The translations under genes were made by a program, and so were the position numbers. A DNA stretch of 64,000 nucleotides from Phoma sp. XZ068 (lineage: Eukaryota > Ascomycota > Dothideomycetes > Pleosporales > Didymellaceae): contig RBKR01000025.1 of assembly GCA_004835665.1 (NCBI GenBank), forward strand, positions 930,001 to 994,000, given 5' to 3'. A model generated the notes under the pieces. That model searched no databases, was not told the DNA's origin, and saw nothing but the letters and a program-made list of their open reading frames with translations. Below are positions 1 through 9,670 of this stretch, one piece after another; position 1 is the first letter of the stretch; every line of letters begins with the position of its first letter.

Positions 1-559
1 GGTGGCATAGCCGCTCACGTAGACTACTCACCCATCATCCCATCAGACGGTAAGACAATTTTAAATTGGTTGAAGTACTCAAAGTCTGTTTGCGAAGCCA
101 GTGGATTTGACCTCTTGTGCGATTTCTTCATGCATGAGAGGCATGTCATCTTCGTCAATATGCTATGTTTCGACAAGGCAAACGCAGTACACAGACAAGC
201 GGTGAACCTCATGCTTCGTCAGCTCCTTGATGAGGGCAAAAAACGAGGTTTTAGCGCCTACCGAACGCACATCAATCATATGGGTGAGTGGGGTAATTCA
301 TACATAGAAGAGCATTAAAGTAAACGCAACACAGATGAAGTAGCCGACGTGTACGACTTTAACGACCATGCCTACCGCCGGTTTATCGAGACGCTCAAGG
401 TAAAGCCCCACCTTTATAATCTACTCGAAGCGATTAGAGCTGATATTACGTGTTTAGGACTCTGTCGACCCGAACGGTATTCTGTCGCCAGGAAAGCAGG
501 GCATCTGGGGCGCGCGTTTCTGTCAATACCGAGATAGATTTACCGAAGCAAGGTTTTAG
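1..559 (+). CDS. VAO-family FAD-linked oxidase, 3' part (5' end outside window)
   Basis: This is the C-terminal part of a vanillyl-alcohol-oxidase-type flavoprotein that would oxidise a phenolic or related alcohol with covalent or tightly bound FAD. Reading frame 1 runs open from base 1 to 283. A 51-bp intron (284-334, GTGAGT..ACAG) and a 58-bp intron (400-457, GTAAAG..TTTAG) restore a continuous frame to the stop at 557-559. Recognisable family positions are HVDYSPIIPSDG, CFDKAN, YRTHINHMDEVADVYDFND and the C-terminal DPNGILSPGKQGIWG, which matches the conserved VAO C-terminal DPNGI..PGK.G.W block. No stop or frameshift is visible in the part present, so the gene looks functional and is merely cut by the window edge. 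It is convergent with the next gene, across an AT-rich gap. The substrate cannot be told from this fragment. Confidence 0.82.
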
Positions 560-1015
560 ACTAGCTGTTCTAATAATATTAAAAATAGTACAGTAAAACA
601 GAGTATAACACACTTTACCAGCGAAAGAATAAATAGGTAAGAGAGTTATGTTTACCAAGACCCTGCTAAATTTTACCTTATTTTAGCCTTTATATTATAG
701 TGTTACCTATAATATTATTTAAAAATTACTTCTATATCTTACTTATATATCTATATATTATATATAGTTTTACTACACTACCTATAGTATCTTTAAAATT
801 ACTTATCTACTTTTATATATTTACTTTTTTAAACTTTTTTGTTCTACTATATATTCTAAAGTTCTTTAGATCTATTAGGTACTAGAATCTTTTAACTACT
901 AAACATTTTGCTTTTTATATTTACTTTCTTTTATAGGTTATTCTAGGCTATAATAAGTAAAGATTAGGATGGTTTAGTAAAAGTAATCTACTTGTTAAAT
1001 TTATTTGCCTGTAAT
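560..1015. other. AT-rich intergenic spacer
   Basis: Strongly AT-rich spacer with runs of TATATA and polyT between two convergent 3' ends. The base composition resembles the RIP-affected blocks elsewhere in the window, but I recognise no element in it. Open frames here are low-complexity chance ORFs. Confidence 0.5.
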
Positions 1016-2327
1016 TTAAAGGACTCTCTCTCCGTTCCTCCACTGCCCTAAGACTAGAGGTTCCCTTCCAGGCTTCCTATCTCTGGGAAGCTCGTTTAGA
1101 AACACCCACTTTGTCCGCTCCTTGTAGCCCATCACCTTCCAATCGTTGATATCCTTCTCAGGGAATGTTCCTAGCATTGGAAGGACATCAAAAAGGGTTC
1201 CGTCGTGAGCCAGACAAATCAAAATGTCTGGGCTTGCGTCAAAGGCGCGCAGACTATCTATGCTTTTTTGTGACTGTTCTTGGAATGTGTAGGCAGACGT
1301 GTCGCTCTGTGTGACCTTGTAGAATGGACTACGTCTTGACTCATCGTCATTGGCTTGTCCTTGCTCATTCCACGTTGTAGAAGGGTGATAAGCAGTAAAA
1401 GTGGAACACGGACAAGGCGAAGAGATATTGGTGTCTAACTGTGCTGCCGGAATGACATCTGGGAGTGCGACAGCGGCAGATGGGCGGAAAGCTCCTACGA
1501 AATGACAGCAATCACCGCCCATGAATATAAACGTGTTGGGTGTTGTTCGAGCAAGACCGCATATGTGTCCAATCGCGTGCTAAAGGTTTAGCAACTACAA
1601 TAAATTTCAAACACCCCGTTTACTTACACCAGGAACGTCCAGAATGTAGAATGAGCCGTCTCCGAAGTAGTCGTAAGCTCGGAAGTCGCCAATGCGCAAC
1701 TCGTCAAAGTCTATCTCGTCGATGAAATGTCCACTATGGCTTATGTAAGCAGTATTGGGATGCGTAGTGATGTTGCGCAGGCTTACAATGTGTCGCTGGA
1801 TAACATAAACGCTTTAGGGTCTTCTGGATACCCCGGCAGGAAATTGCTCTTGAACCCGTGTCCAACAACAATGTCAGTGTGTGGTGAAAATTTGGAAGCA
1901 TCTCCGACATGATCCCAATGCCAGTGACTCCATACGATGGCATCTTTATTCTCATATAGTGAGCCGCACGCAGTTGAAATACGGTCTAATCAGACGAACC
2001 TAGACTTTTCAAGTCGAAGCCTGCTTCGCTGAGTATCTCATCAACCCCCTTTTCTACTCTGAGACAAGGAACATAAGTTTCAATCATGTTCCGAGTGTGT
2101 GGCGAGGCATTCCAGAAATCTTTCCTTCCGCCACAGTCAAACAAGATCCTCCGTGACTTTGATTCATTCTCGATCAAGAAACACATGGTCTTAAAGTTCA
2201 GTTGCTCGTGGCCTTTTAGGACCGGTCGGACGAAGGCAGATGACGCGCACATCATGGTAGTCGTCGTGTCGATTGCGCGAACACGAACCGTTGAATCTGA
2301 ATCTGGGAAGGCAATTGGGTGCTCCAT
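1016..2327 (-). CDS. Metallo-beta-lactamase-fold hydrolase (probable frameshift)
   Basis: MBL-superfamily enzyme resembling fungal lactonase/hydrolase-type members. The HxHxDH metal motif is seen as SHWHWDHVGD, with later family blocks YFGDGSFYILDVPG and GHICGLARTTPNTF and a further ligand region GGDCCHF. I start at the ATG ending at 2327 (MEHPIAF); upstream in-frame starts are GTG/TTG. Exons read 2327-2000, intron 1944-1999 (56 bp), 1943-1628, intron 1580-1627 (48 bp, GTAAGT..TTTAG), 1579-1016. Exon 2 does not close in frame: a TAA falls at 1783-1785 and the homologous frame resumes one base shifted (SLRNIT). A 50-bp GTATCC..TTGTAAG intron would repair the frame, but it would remove the YPEDPKAF..SD segment that looks like family sequence. 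I therefore favour a one-base indel, either a real pseudogene mutation or a sequencing error. About 380 residues when joined. Confidence 0.7.
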
Positions 2328-2529
2328 CGTTGTAGGATGTAATGTGAAAGCCAACACGAGAGTAGCATAGTACTAGATAATATGAACGTTGTTCGGTTTC
2401 AATTCTCACCCTTTTCATGTTCACGGCAGCCAAGAGTCGTGCAAAAGTTCTGCGAGGAAATCGTGTGGGGAAAGTTTGTGGGGTTATACTCGGGGGTTAT
2501 GCTGCAAGTAGGTAGTGTCCGAGGGCCAA

Positions 2530-2784
2530 TTAGGCTGACGCATCTGGTGTGTTGTAGGCTGTATTTGGAACACGGCCTGCGAAGTAGAGACTGAGGAAGC
2601 TTGTAGCTTTCGCTTGTCCTGCATATGTAGCGTTAATGAACCACTGGGGTAGATAGCGATGAGATCTAGCGATTCTTCGAAACCTAGAGGCTCGAATTAT
2701 GTTAATAGCTAAGTAGTCCATTATCAACCATGTCATGGTTATGAACTTGCGTTTCTTGCCTTCACTCAAGACGTCACCCTCCAT
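2530..2784 (-). CDS. Small hypothetical ORF, 84 aa
   Basis: An 84-codon frame starting at an ATG in the context ATATAAATGG. It has non-repetitive, protein-like composition, including a hydrophobic TWLIMDYLAINII stretch and a RSHRYLPQWFINATYAGQA segment. I do not recognise the family. It lies between the MBL gene and the zinc alcohol dehydrogenase, on the same strand as both. It could be a genuine small gene, the last exon of a decayed gene, or chance; no splice-linked upstream exon is evident. Confidence 0.28.
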   Translation of the reverse strand: MEGDVLSEGKKRKFITMTWLIMDYLAINIIRASRFRRIARSHRYLPQWFINATYAGQAKATSFLSLYFAGRVPNTAYNTPDASA

Positions 2785-2987
2785 TTATATTCTATGAGCC
2801 AGCAATGGTAGCAGAAGAGGTTGTTGGTAGAGATCTACGGCAGAGAACTGTAGCAAAATAAATTGTGCCAATGAACGGTGCTGCGCCGCAGACCACTACT
2901 ATGACTTTTCAACATGCCAGGTTGCCTCACGCAGGGATAACATTATGTCTCGCGAGATATTTAACAATTGCTTTAACATACATAAGA

Positions 2988-4106
2988 TCAAGTAAGAGCT
3001 TTCCCACCGCTGCTTGTTTGATTCATGTCAATGACAAGTTTTCCGCCCATGTCAGCGTGGTATTCATCGACAAGATCATTCAAGTCCTCCAGAGCATAGC
3101 GTTTTGTAACTGCCTTGATCTTATACTTTGCAGCGAAACGCAGCATTTGTCTCAGCTGATGATTTCTTCCAACCAAGCTTCCGATGAGTTTGATATCTCG
3201 AAAAACCAGATCTTTGGCACTAAACTTCAGCTCATGGGGGAAGCTAACGACCACCATAGTGCCGTGGTCTCTCAGTAACTGCATGCCGTAATTAAAAGCT
3301 GCCTGAGACTCCGGTAGAAGGATTACTGCTTCGACTCCACGGTTTCCAATGTCTTGCACCACGCTATTCGAGTCTTGTGAAAGAGAGTTGACTAGCACTG
3401 TGCTCCCTGGAGTCGCAGGGTCAATTTGATCAACCAGGTCCTTCAACAGCTTCAGAGGCCCATCTCCCCTGTCTACAGCGACAGTCCGCTTTCCGAGATG
3501 AGCCGCAAATTGAACGCCAAGATGACCAAGTCCACCACCTGCACCAATTATTGCAATGGTCTTCGCCTCTTTGATGCGCTCAAGTGCAGACCACACGGTC
3601 AGGCCAGCACACATAAGAGGTGCTGCCTCGATAGCTGTCATGCCTTTCGGGATAGGTGCGACTTGCCGACTATCAACCAGAGCGTATTCGCAAAACCCGC
3701 CGTTCATTGTGAGCCCGAGATTCTTCGCTTTGAGGCAATATGGTGAGTAACCTACAGGATCGCCATGATCCAGGGTACACTCATAACAGGTTCCGCAAGG
3801 ATGATACGCTCGGCCAGGAACTCCGACTTCGTCGCCAATTGCAATGTTGAGATCTTTGGCAACATCTGGACCTGCGGCTACGACACTCCCGGCAAATTCA
3901 TGGCACCCGATTCGTGGGAGATCTGGAGACATCATGCCTTCCTTCAAGACTGCATCTGTGTGACAGTAAGAAGCTGCTGAGACTGCAAGAAGTAGGTCAT
4001 GACCACTTGGTTGTGCCGGGGTCGGAATTTTCCGAAAACAATATGGCTTTCTGAATTCTTCAATCACAGCCGCTCGCATGGTAGGAGGAATGTTGTGAAG
4101 CAGCAT
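2988..4106 (-). CDS. Zinc-dependent alcohol dehydrogenase (MDR family)
   Basis: A 372-residue medium-chain dehydrogenase/reductase that oxidises alcohols or reduces aldehydes with NAD(P)(H). It reads as one uninterrupted exon. The catalytic zinc region has SYCHTD and GCHEFAG. The structural-zinc lobe has four cysteines (PCGTCYEC ... SPYC), although the spacing before the last one is longer than usual. The Rossmann dinucleotide motif is GAGGGLGHLG at about residues 198-207. Length and domain order (GroES-like then NAD-binding) match fungal ADH1/ADH3-like enzymes. It sits between the MBL hydrolase and the C2H2/Fungal_trans regulator, all on the minus strand with separate promoters. The N-terminal eight residues before MRAAVIEE may be untranslated; an internal ATG at residue 10 is an alternative start. 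Substrate unknown. Confidence 0.88.
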   Translation of the reverse strand: MLLHNIPPTMRAAVIEEFRKPYCFRKIPTPAQPSGHDLLLAVSAASYCHTDAVLKEGMMSPDLPRIGCHEFAGSVVAAGPDVAKDLNIAIGDEVGVPGRAYHPCGTCYECTLDHGDPVGYSPYCLKAKNLGLTMNGGFCEYALVDSRQVAPIPKGMTAIEAAPLMCAGLTVWSALERIKEAKTIAIIGAGGGLGHLGVQFAAHLGKRTVAVDRGDGPLKLLKDLVDQIDPATPGSTVLVNSLSQDSNSVVQDIGNRGVEAVILLPESQAAFNYGMQLLRDHGTMVVVSFPHELKFSAKDLVFRDIKLIGSLVGRNHQLRQMLRFAAKYKIKAVTKRYALEDLNDLVDEYHADMGGKLVIDMNQTSSGGKALT

Positions 4107-4916
4107 CTTGCAGCTCGTTGGATTGCCGGTCGAGCACTGATATTGCAGTGGAGGTAAATACCATTCTCATCTGACCAAATTCGTTAGCCTGCAGATGTTC
4201 GAACCCCACAACGCCATATCAGCTCATATGGTTTACCCCACTTACTCAAAGGGGCCTGTTCTTCCAACACAAGTGCTTCTATAAATGACATTCTACTCAA
4301 AAATTGCGACACTCCTCAAACGAATCATCCATCTTGGAGTAGGCAATTATCTCCCATCTTACTTAGCTAGCGCGCCCTTTCACCGAACCTTAAGATGAAG
4401 GGGGGAGGAGATATTGAATGCGCGTGGTAAGAGATTGTGTCACGCTTGTCATAACTCCTCCTAAATGTGTGTGTGGAGGTGAGTGGGATAGTTAACGTGG
4501 AGATGTTAAATTTAGCTAAGAAATGATTTGCTCGAAGTTTATTTCTGTGTATGAAATAGAGCAGAGCGGCATTACGCACGCTTCACGTCGCTCTAAATGA
4601 GCAGCCCTATTACTCACCTCAATCCCTCTTCCTGGCCCTAGCCACTATATCCATTTCCGTATCGTCGCGAGCGGATCTTAGATTCCACCATTAATACAAA
4701 ATCTGCGCGGAGGGCATCCGATGACAGTGTCCCTTGTTTCGGAGCAAACGATTCCTCGTCTCAACAGTTGTCTCGACGATTTGATCCTCTATCTACGACT
4801 CTCAGGCCTGATTTGTTGGATCGGCTTCACTGTGGAGGGAGACATCCAGAGTCAAGACCAGGTGTGAAGTTTACAGCAAAGCCAGCACGACTGCTAGTGC
4901 TGCTCCTTGGTTGTAT
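4107..4916. other. Intergenic, promoter of the ADH and 3' flank of the regulator
   Basis: 810 bp without a convincing gene. Short minus-strand frames (for example 4367-4579) have no recognisable motif. It should hold the ADH promoter and the 3' UTR of the downstream C2H2 regulator. I see no repeat or RNA gene in it. Confidence 0.4.
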
Positions 4917-7751
4917 TCAAGACAGGAAATCCGCACAGATAGCATGGATTGGTGGCAGTGGAATATCTGTATGGCGCTCGCATAGACTTGCCATCTCCCG
5001 CAGAACGATGGCTATACGCGGAGTAATCCCCCAAACCCAGGTATCGTCGTAGTAGCTCGCGTAGTATCTCCCGATGTCAGCGGCTAGAGAGACTGTATCG
5101 ACCTCGACTATGTCAAGCTCCAGACAAACCTCACGCATCCGATTTAGGAGCATGGCTTCTGACGTCTCTAACGGGATACCCTGTTTGACGAGCATTTGCA
5201 TCGAATTCACCCATCGCATAAGAAACAGACCTGGCATTGCAATTAGACAAGTACAGATGAGCAGACATTTAGACTCACAGCTGTTTCCAGCGAGAACAGC
5301 AATCTCGATGCTCCAAGTCAAAGCCGCTGTTTTCTGGATGAACATTCTACCACCAACTATGCTTGGCAATACCAGTCCTTCGAAGATCTGACCTACGGCC
5401 TGGACTACAATTGCATTTCGCTGTTGAGCAGTGGATAGGAATCTCTGCAGTGCTTGGGTGATTACCGGTGCGCTGGTTTGTAAGAGCACCGTGCCCAGGA
5501 TTTCGACGTCTGCAAATGCTCGAAGGTGGCATGAACGTAGAACCGAGCAGCAATTGAATAGCAACGGGCCTTCGGTATCGGTCCAAGGATTGCACTGCAC
5601 GTCTCGGGCTCGAAGGATATGCTCATGACACCTGCTCAGTGCTTCCGCGGTTCGATCCAGGATTGAAGATTCCAGGTCTTGATGAGTCTTCCCAAATGAA
5701 CACGAAGAACCAGTTGGGAATAGAACTTGCGACGTATGCCACATATGGATGGAGACACCATGCATGATCACCACCGCAGCAAAAGGAGACCAAGACACGT
5801 GTGATTCAGTCTTCCAAAGATCGCTCTGAGCTCCGTTCATCAATTGCGAAACGCCAGCGTGGAGACTGACCTGCTTACTATACGATGAGTTCGATATTCG
5901 TTCCTTCCAAAGTTCTTCCGTTGGTGCATTCCAGAGATTATCGTGACAAGGTAACTCGATATTACCATCCTGAAAGGCTGACAAAGCAGGCGTAGCCCCA
6001 TATGCAGTTGTGAACAGGTTACTGAGTATGAATATGGAATGCAAAAGCCTAATTGTGTAAGTACAACTGTTCCTTGAGAAGCTATGGGCACATTGAGGAA
6101 ATACGTTCATACCTCTTGGTAGATTCAAATTGACACCATGAATGCCAGTCAGAGTAAGGGGAATCCCGATACTTATCGGCCTGTGCATCAACCGGAAAAT
6201 CTGACATCCTACCTCGATAGGCCTGCTCTCCTTGTCAGTAATCACGGTGCCGGGTTGGGGCAGTATAATGATCACGTTTACTAAGAAACCAAATCCCTGT
6301 AGTGCATCGGTGACTATGTACGGATTCCCAGAAAATGCCTTGAACCAGGTGAGGAGGAGCTTCGATTGTAGGAGCCATATGGGATGTGCGTGAGATGCTC
6401 GTGCACTCTGATCTGACGGTATCATAAGATAGTTGCAGCGTCTTAATTTGTGACGATCAAGGTGGTCTTTCTCGTCTGCTTGCAGAAGCTCATCAACCTC
6501 GGCAGAGAGGATAGTTGCAACGTCTTGCTCCAGTCTCAATAGCGCACCAATAGCACACATCATTGATAGAAGGGCGGAAGGAGTGTTGTCCAAATCCAGG
6601 GTCGGTATATGTATGAAAGGCAGATGTACGCAGAACGAATCCATAAAAGTCCGCATATACTGACTCAGTGCGGAAGCGGTTGGAAATTTAGATGCCAAGC
6701 TTCCATTCTCTCTACACCGAGTTTGTATTGTATCCAGTAGCTTAGTTCGATGCGCGTCAGTTATTTGTGGACAAGGTGTTTTACAATGCGCAGCCTTGAC
6801 TATACTGGGAAGGCTTTTGAAAGGGTCGCTCAAAGATGGACCATTTGCCGCGTTGTTGCACCCTTGCACATCCTGGATGGTATATGGCGGCGTCAGTCCT
6901 TCGCCGGAGAAGTTTGCACGGACAGAATGGGCATTGTCCTGGATGCACGGATGGAGGGAGAGCAAATCTTCAGATGCAGAAAAGCAATTCGCTTCCACAT
7001 GTACGGCTGGATCAAGTGTAAAGCCAGTAAAGGGCCGAGTAAAGTCAAAATGGCTTATGCTCTCATCGATTGATTGAGCGTCATTGAGAGCGGCCGTGTT
7101 AAAATCTGTATGAGGCAGCGGAGTCTCTTGGGGCGTTGAAAAGTCAAAAAGCATTGAATCGAGACCATGTTTTTGACTCAAGTCAAGAGAAATCTCGCTA
7201 GTCGAGGCGTGCGCCGTTTGGTTGATTGGAAGGGAAACATGGGACGTTTTCGCGATCATTGAGCCAGCTCTGTCTGATGGAGCGACAGCTGTGGAGTCAC
7301 TTGGCACAGACTCGTTGGCGTCGGTATCGTCATGCCCATCGGTTTGGCCTTCAAATGCCGCCACAACTGCTTCTGCCTCCTCAACTACAGACAGGGCCTC
7401 CAGCTGTCTGCGATCGTCGACGGATGTCCGCGTGCGTGTGGTGGCGGGGCCGTGAAGAGTTTTTTCATGACGAACAACCAGATCTTTTCGCGCATAACGG
7501 CGATGGCAGAAACTGCACTTGAATGGCTTTTCGTTGGTGTGACTGCGCTGATGTCGGATACAGTGCTCGCTCCTTTTGTACGCTTTCCCGCAAGTATCGC
7601 AAACGTACTCCCGCTTTTCGGTCATATCCGTGTTGAAGATAATGGACGTCATTCCTACTAGTTGTCTGTATTCCTGCTGTACTACAGTAAAATCAGATAG
7701 GTATTGTTTGGACGGGCGAGGTCGAGGGTGCTCGAAAGGCCAGCTGCACAC
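4917..7751 (-). CDS. C2H2 zinc-finger / Fungal_trans transcription factor
   Basis: A 944-residue nuclear regulator. Two classic C2H2 fingers lie near the N terminus (YVCDTCGKAYKRSEH..H, then FKCSFCHRRYARKD..H, about residues 50-101). An acidic/serine linker follows, and then a Fungal_trans-like middle homology region (about 360-900) with MMCAIGALLRLEQDVA and SNLFTTAYGATPALSAFQD, as in C2H2-Fungal_trans proteins. The longest start is at 7751; in-frame ATGs at 7652 and 7625 (MTEKREYVC) are equally plausible and lose nothing conserved. Residues about 490-575 (near 6025-6285) look unlike the family, which normally runs almost directly from GFLVN to the SNL..YG block. This stretch could be retained in-frame intron sequence; a candidate acceptor is the ACAATTAG near 6053-6060. 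The gene ends the left gene group and borders the RIP-degraded block. Confidence 0.82.
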   Translation of the reverse strand: MCSWPFEHPRPRPSKQYLSDFTVVQQEYRQLVGMTSIIFNTDMTEKREYVCDTCGKAYKRSEHCIRHQRSHTNEKPFKCSFCHRRYARKDLVVRHEKTLHGPATTRTRTSVDDRRQLEALSVVEEAEAVVAAFEGQTDGHDDTDANESVPSDSTAVAPSDRAGSMIAKTSHVSLPINQTAHASTSEISLDLSQKHGLDSMLFDFSTPQETPLPHTDFNTAALNDAQSIDESISHFDFTRPFTGFTLDPAVHVEANCFSASEDLLSLHPCIQDNAHSVRANFSGEGLTPPYTIQDVQGCNNAANGPSLSDPFKSLPSIVKAAHCKTPCPQITDAHRTKLLDTIQTRCRENGSLASKFPTASALSQYMRTFMDSFCVHLPFIHIPTLDLDNTPSALLSMMCAIGALLRLEQDVATILSAEVDELLQADEKDHLDRHKLRRCNYLMIPSDQSARASHAHPIWLLQSKLLLTWFKAFSGNPYIVTDALQGFGFLVNVIIILPQPGTVITDKESRPIEVGCQIFRLMHRPISIGIPLTLTGIHGVNLNLPRGMNVFPQCAHSFSRNSCTYTIRLLHSIFILSNLFTTAYGATPALSAFQDGNIELPCHDNLWNAPTEELWKERISNSSYSKQVSLHAGVSQLMNGAQSDLWKTESHVSWSPFAAVVIMHGVSIHMWHTSQVLFPTGSSCSFGKTHQDLESSILDRTAEALSRCHEHILRARDVQCNPWTDTEGPLLFNCCSVLRSCHLRAFADVEILGTVLLQTSAPVITQALQRFLSTAQQRNAIVVQAVGQIFEGLVLPSIVGGRMFIQKTAALTWSIEIAVLAGNSCESKCLLICTCLIAMPGLFLMRWVNSMQMLVKQGIPLETSEAMLLNRMREVCLELDIVEVDTVSLAADIGRYYASYYDDTWVWGITPRIAIVLREMASLCERHTDIPLPPIHAICADFLS

Positions 7752-8135
7752 AGAGAGCGGCTACCTCGGTCCGGTTGACAACTTGGCAACCCCGCGTTTG
7801 CTTGCTGGCATTGACCTGATAGAGAGTCGACCAAATAGCGGTAAGACCGTCTACCCCACATACAATTTGCACCTTATTAAATACCCCACAAAGTCGCAGC
7901 CTTGCATGCCAAGACTAGCCGGATACTAGGAGCATTATGCTAAAACTGCTTTAACAGAAATTATTCCAAAGACTTACTTATACTCTTCACAACATTATAT
8001 ATCTATAGCGCCTTCTATACTTCTTGTTACTACTTTAGCTATTTTAGCCTTTACTATTACTATAGAAACTACCTTAACAGCTAGTAGTATAAGCTGCTAT
8101 CTTATATCTCTAGCCTACTAATTATTAGAACTATA
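7752..8135. other. Regulator upstream region grading into AT-rich block
   Basis: The first ~180 bp are GC-balanced and should carry the promoter of the minus-strand regulator. From about 7930 the composition drops abruptly into AT-saturated, TAA/TAG-dense DNA. This is the boundary of the RIP-affected compartment. No gene seen. Confidence 0.5.
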
Positions 8136-8812
8136 ACGTACCCTATAGGCAAGCAAGCTACTAGGCAAGCAAGCTACTTTTACTAAGCCCCTACTAAAGT
8201 ACCCTCTCTATACTAATATCTTAATAATAACCTATTATTAATATATCTTAGAAAGCTTAGGTATAGCTTATACTTTAAGCTCTTAAATAAGATATAAATC
8301 TTTTATAGTAATATACTACAGCTATCTATAGAGTACTTTAAAGTATACTAAGCTATTAATATACTAGATAACCTTTATAAGCTAATACTATACCTAACTT
8401 ATAAGAGTTAGATAATAATAAGAAGATAGTAATTATTAGTTATATACTTAAGCTAAATATATAAGGATTTAGCTCTTAGCTAGTAGATATAGCTATAATA
8501 GCTAATTCTTTATATACTAAGTATAATCTAGGCTCTATTAGCTTAAACTAGCCTAGTATATTTATTAAGTAGTACCTAGAGCTTATAGTTAAGTTTAATT
8601 ATAAGTATAACTATAAGAGAGCTCTCTATAAGGATTCTAAGATTCTATAAAGCTAGTTAAGCCTAGTAGCTAATATTAAAGCTAAGTATAGTATCTAGAA
8701 TAAAGATATATATAACTTTAATAAAATAGGCTTTATAATAGGCTAGATCTTCTAAAAAGTAGTTATTATAGCTTTAGAATAATAAGGTTAGCTAAGGGTA
8801 GTCTAGCTAGGT
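8136..8812 (+). mobile_element. RIP-degraded pogo/Fot1-like DNA transposon, 5' part
   Basis: The left end reads TA then ACGTACC, followed by two copies of an AGGCAAGCAAGCTACT-like unit and then ACTTTTACTAAG. This is the same architecture as the terminal inverted repeat of the intact element at 55389-57250. Translating from about 8440 in frame gives a degraded but clearly collinear match to that element's transposase, across the CENP-B-like DNA-binding region, the KYDYKRAL segment and the YNFDESGF region that carries the first catalytic aspartate. Many codons are now TAA/TAG, as expected from C-to-T change at CpA. The element stops abruptly at about 8812, where LTR sequence begins, so an LTR insertion or rearrangement cut it. 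The right end was not found. Confidence 0.72.
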
Positions 8813-9115
8813 ATTAAGGTTATATTCTAAGTAAAGCTTATAAATACTTCTAAGGTTAGTTCTCTAGAATAAGTACTAGTATAGAAAGAGGTTAGTATAG
8901 ATACCTAGTAAAACACTATAATAGCTATAGAGTTAATAATAAGTAGTATAGATAGTTAATCTATCTAGCTTAAATGTTAGGTTAAGTTCTAATAATAAAG
9001 TTAATTAATAAGGTTAAATATAATACTATAAAGGTAGTATTCCTAATTACTATATACTAAGAAGTATTTTATATTTCTTATAATATCTTATAAAGTTCTA
9101 TAGAAGGCCCTTATT
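8813..9115 (-). repeat. LTR fragment of the gypsy family, reverse orientation
   Basis: Closely matches, on the plus strand, the LTR at 57587-57900 (shared blocks AAGCTTATAAATACTT, TCTAGAATAAGTACTAG, TAGTAAAACACTATAAT). It is the reverse complement of parts of the LTRs at 9130-9670 and 15597-16073. It is therefore a separate LTR copy lying head to head with the 5' LTR of the main element. RIP-type changes are frequent. Confidence 0.7.
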
Positions 9116-9129
9116 ATAATCCTAGGGAA

Positions 9130-9670
9130 TACTAAATAAAGGTTAATAATTATAGGCTAAGTATAGTATAGTTAAACTACACAGGAGAAAGTATTATAAG
9201 TAAGTATAAATAATAAGTATTATTAGTTACTACTTAGGTAATAATATAAAGTTATATATATAATTAGTCTTAGTATAATTAGTATAATTAGTAATTAGTA
9301 TAATTAGTAATTAGTATAATTAGTAATTAGTATAATTAGTAGCTATTATAATACTAAGCACTATATATATCTCTTTAGTATATAGTATATAGGAATATAA
9401 CCCTTATAGTTTATATTTAACCTAATTAATATACTTTATTATTAGAATCTCTACCTATATATTAAGATAGACAGATTAACTATCTATACTCTTTACTATA
9501 ACCTAACCTTTAAGATAGATAGTTTACTCTATACTACTTATTATTACCTATAGTTACTATAGTATTTTACTAAGTATCTATACCTTCTATAATCTACTAT
9601 ATATCTATTTATTCTAGAGAACTAACCTTAGAAGTATTTATAAGCTTTACTTAGAATATAACCTTAATAT
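9130..9670 (+). repeat. 5' LTR of gypsy copy 1
   Basis: Starts at TACTAAATAAAGG (a RIP-altered TG start is likely) and ends near ATAACCTTAATA. Longer than the 3' LTR because of an internal AT minisatellite at about 9271-9340. Confidence 0.7.
9271..9340. repeat. AT minisatellite within the LTR
   Basis: Several tandem units of TAGTATAATTAGTAAT-like sequence (16-bp period). The matching place in the 3' LTR (about 15740-15795) has fewer units, so copy number has changed between the two LTRs. Confidence 0.75.

Noticed and set aside
4185..4210. Possible tRNA B-box (GTTCGAACCCC)
   Set aside because: The flanking bases cannot form a T-arm stem and no A-box or acceptor pairing is present at the right distance on either strand.
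9271..9340. CRISPR-like short repeats
   Set aside because: Contiguous AT minisatellite without spacers, in a eukaryotic LTR.
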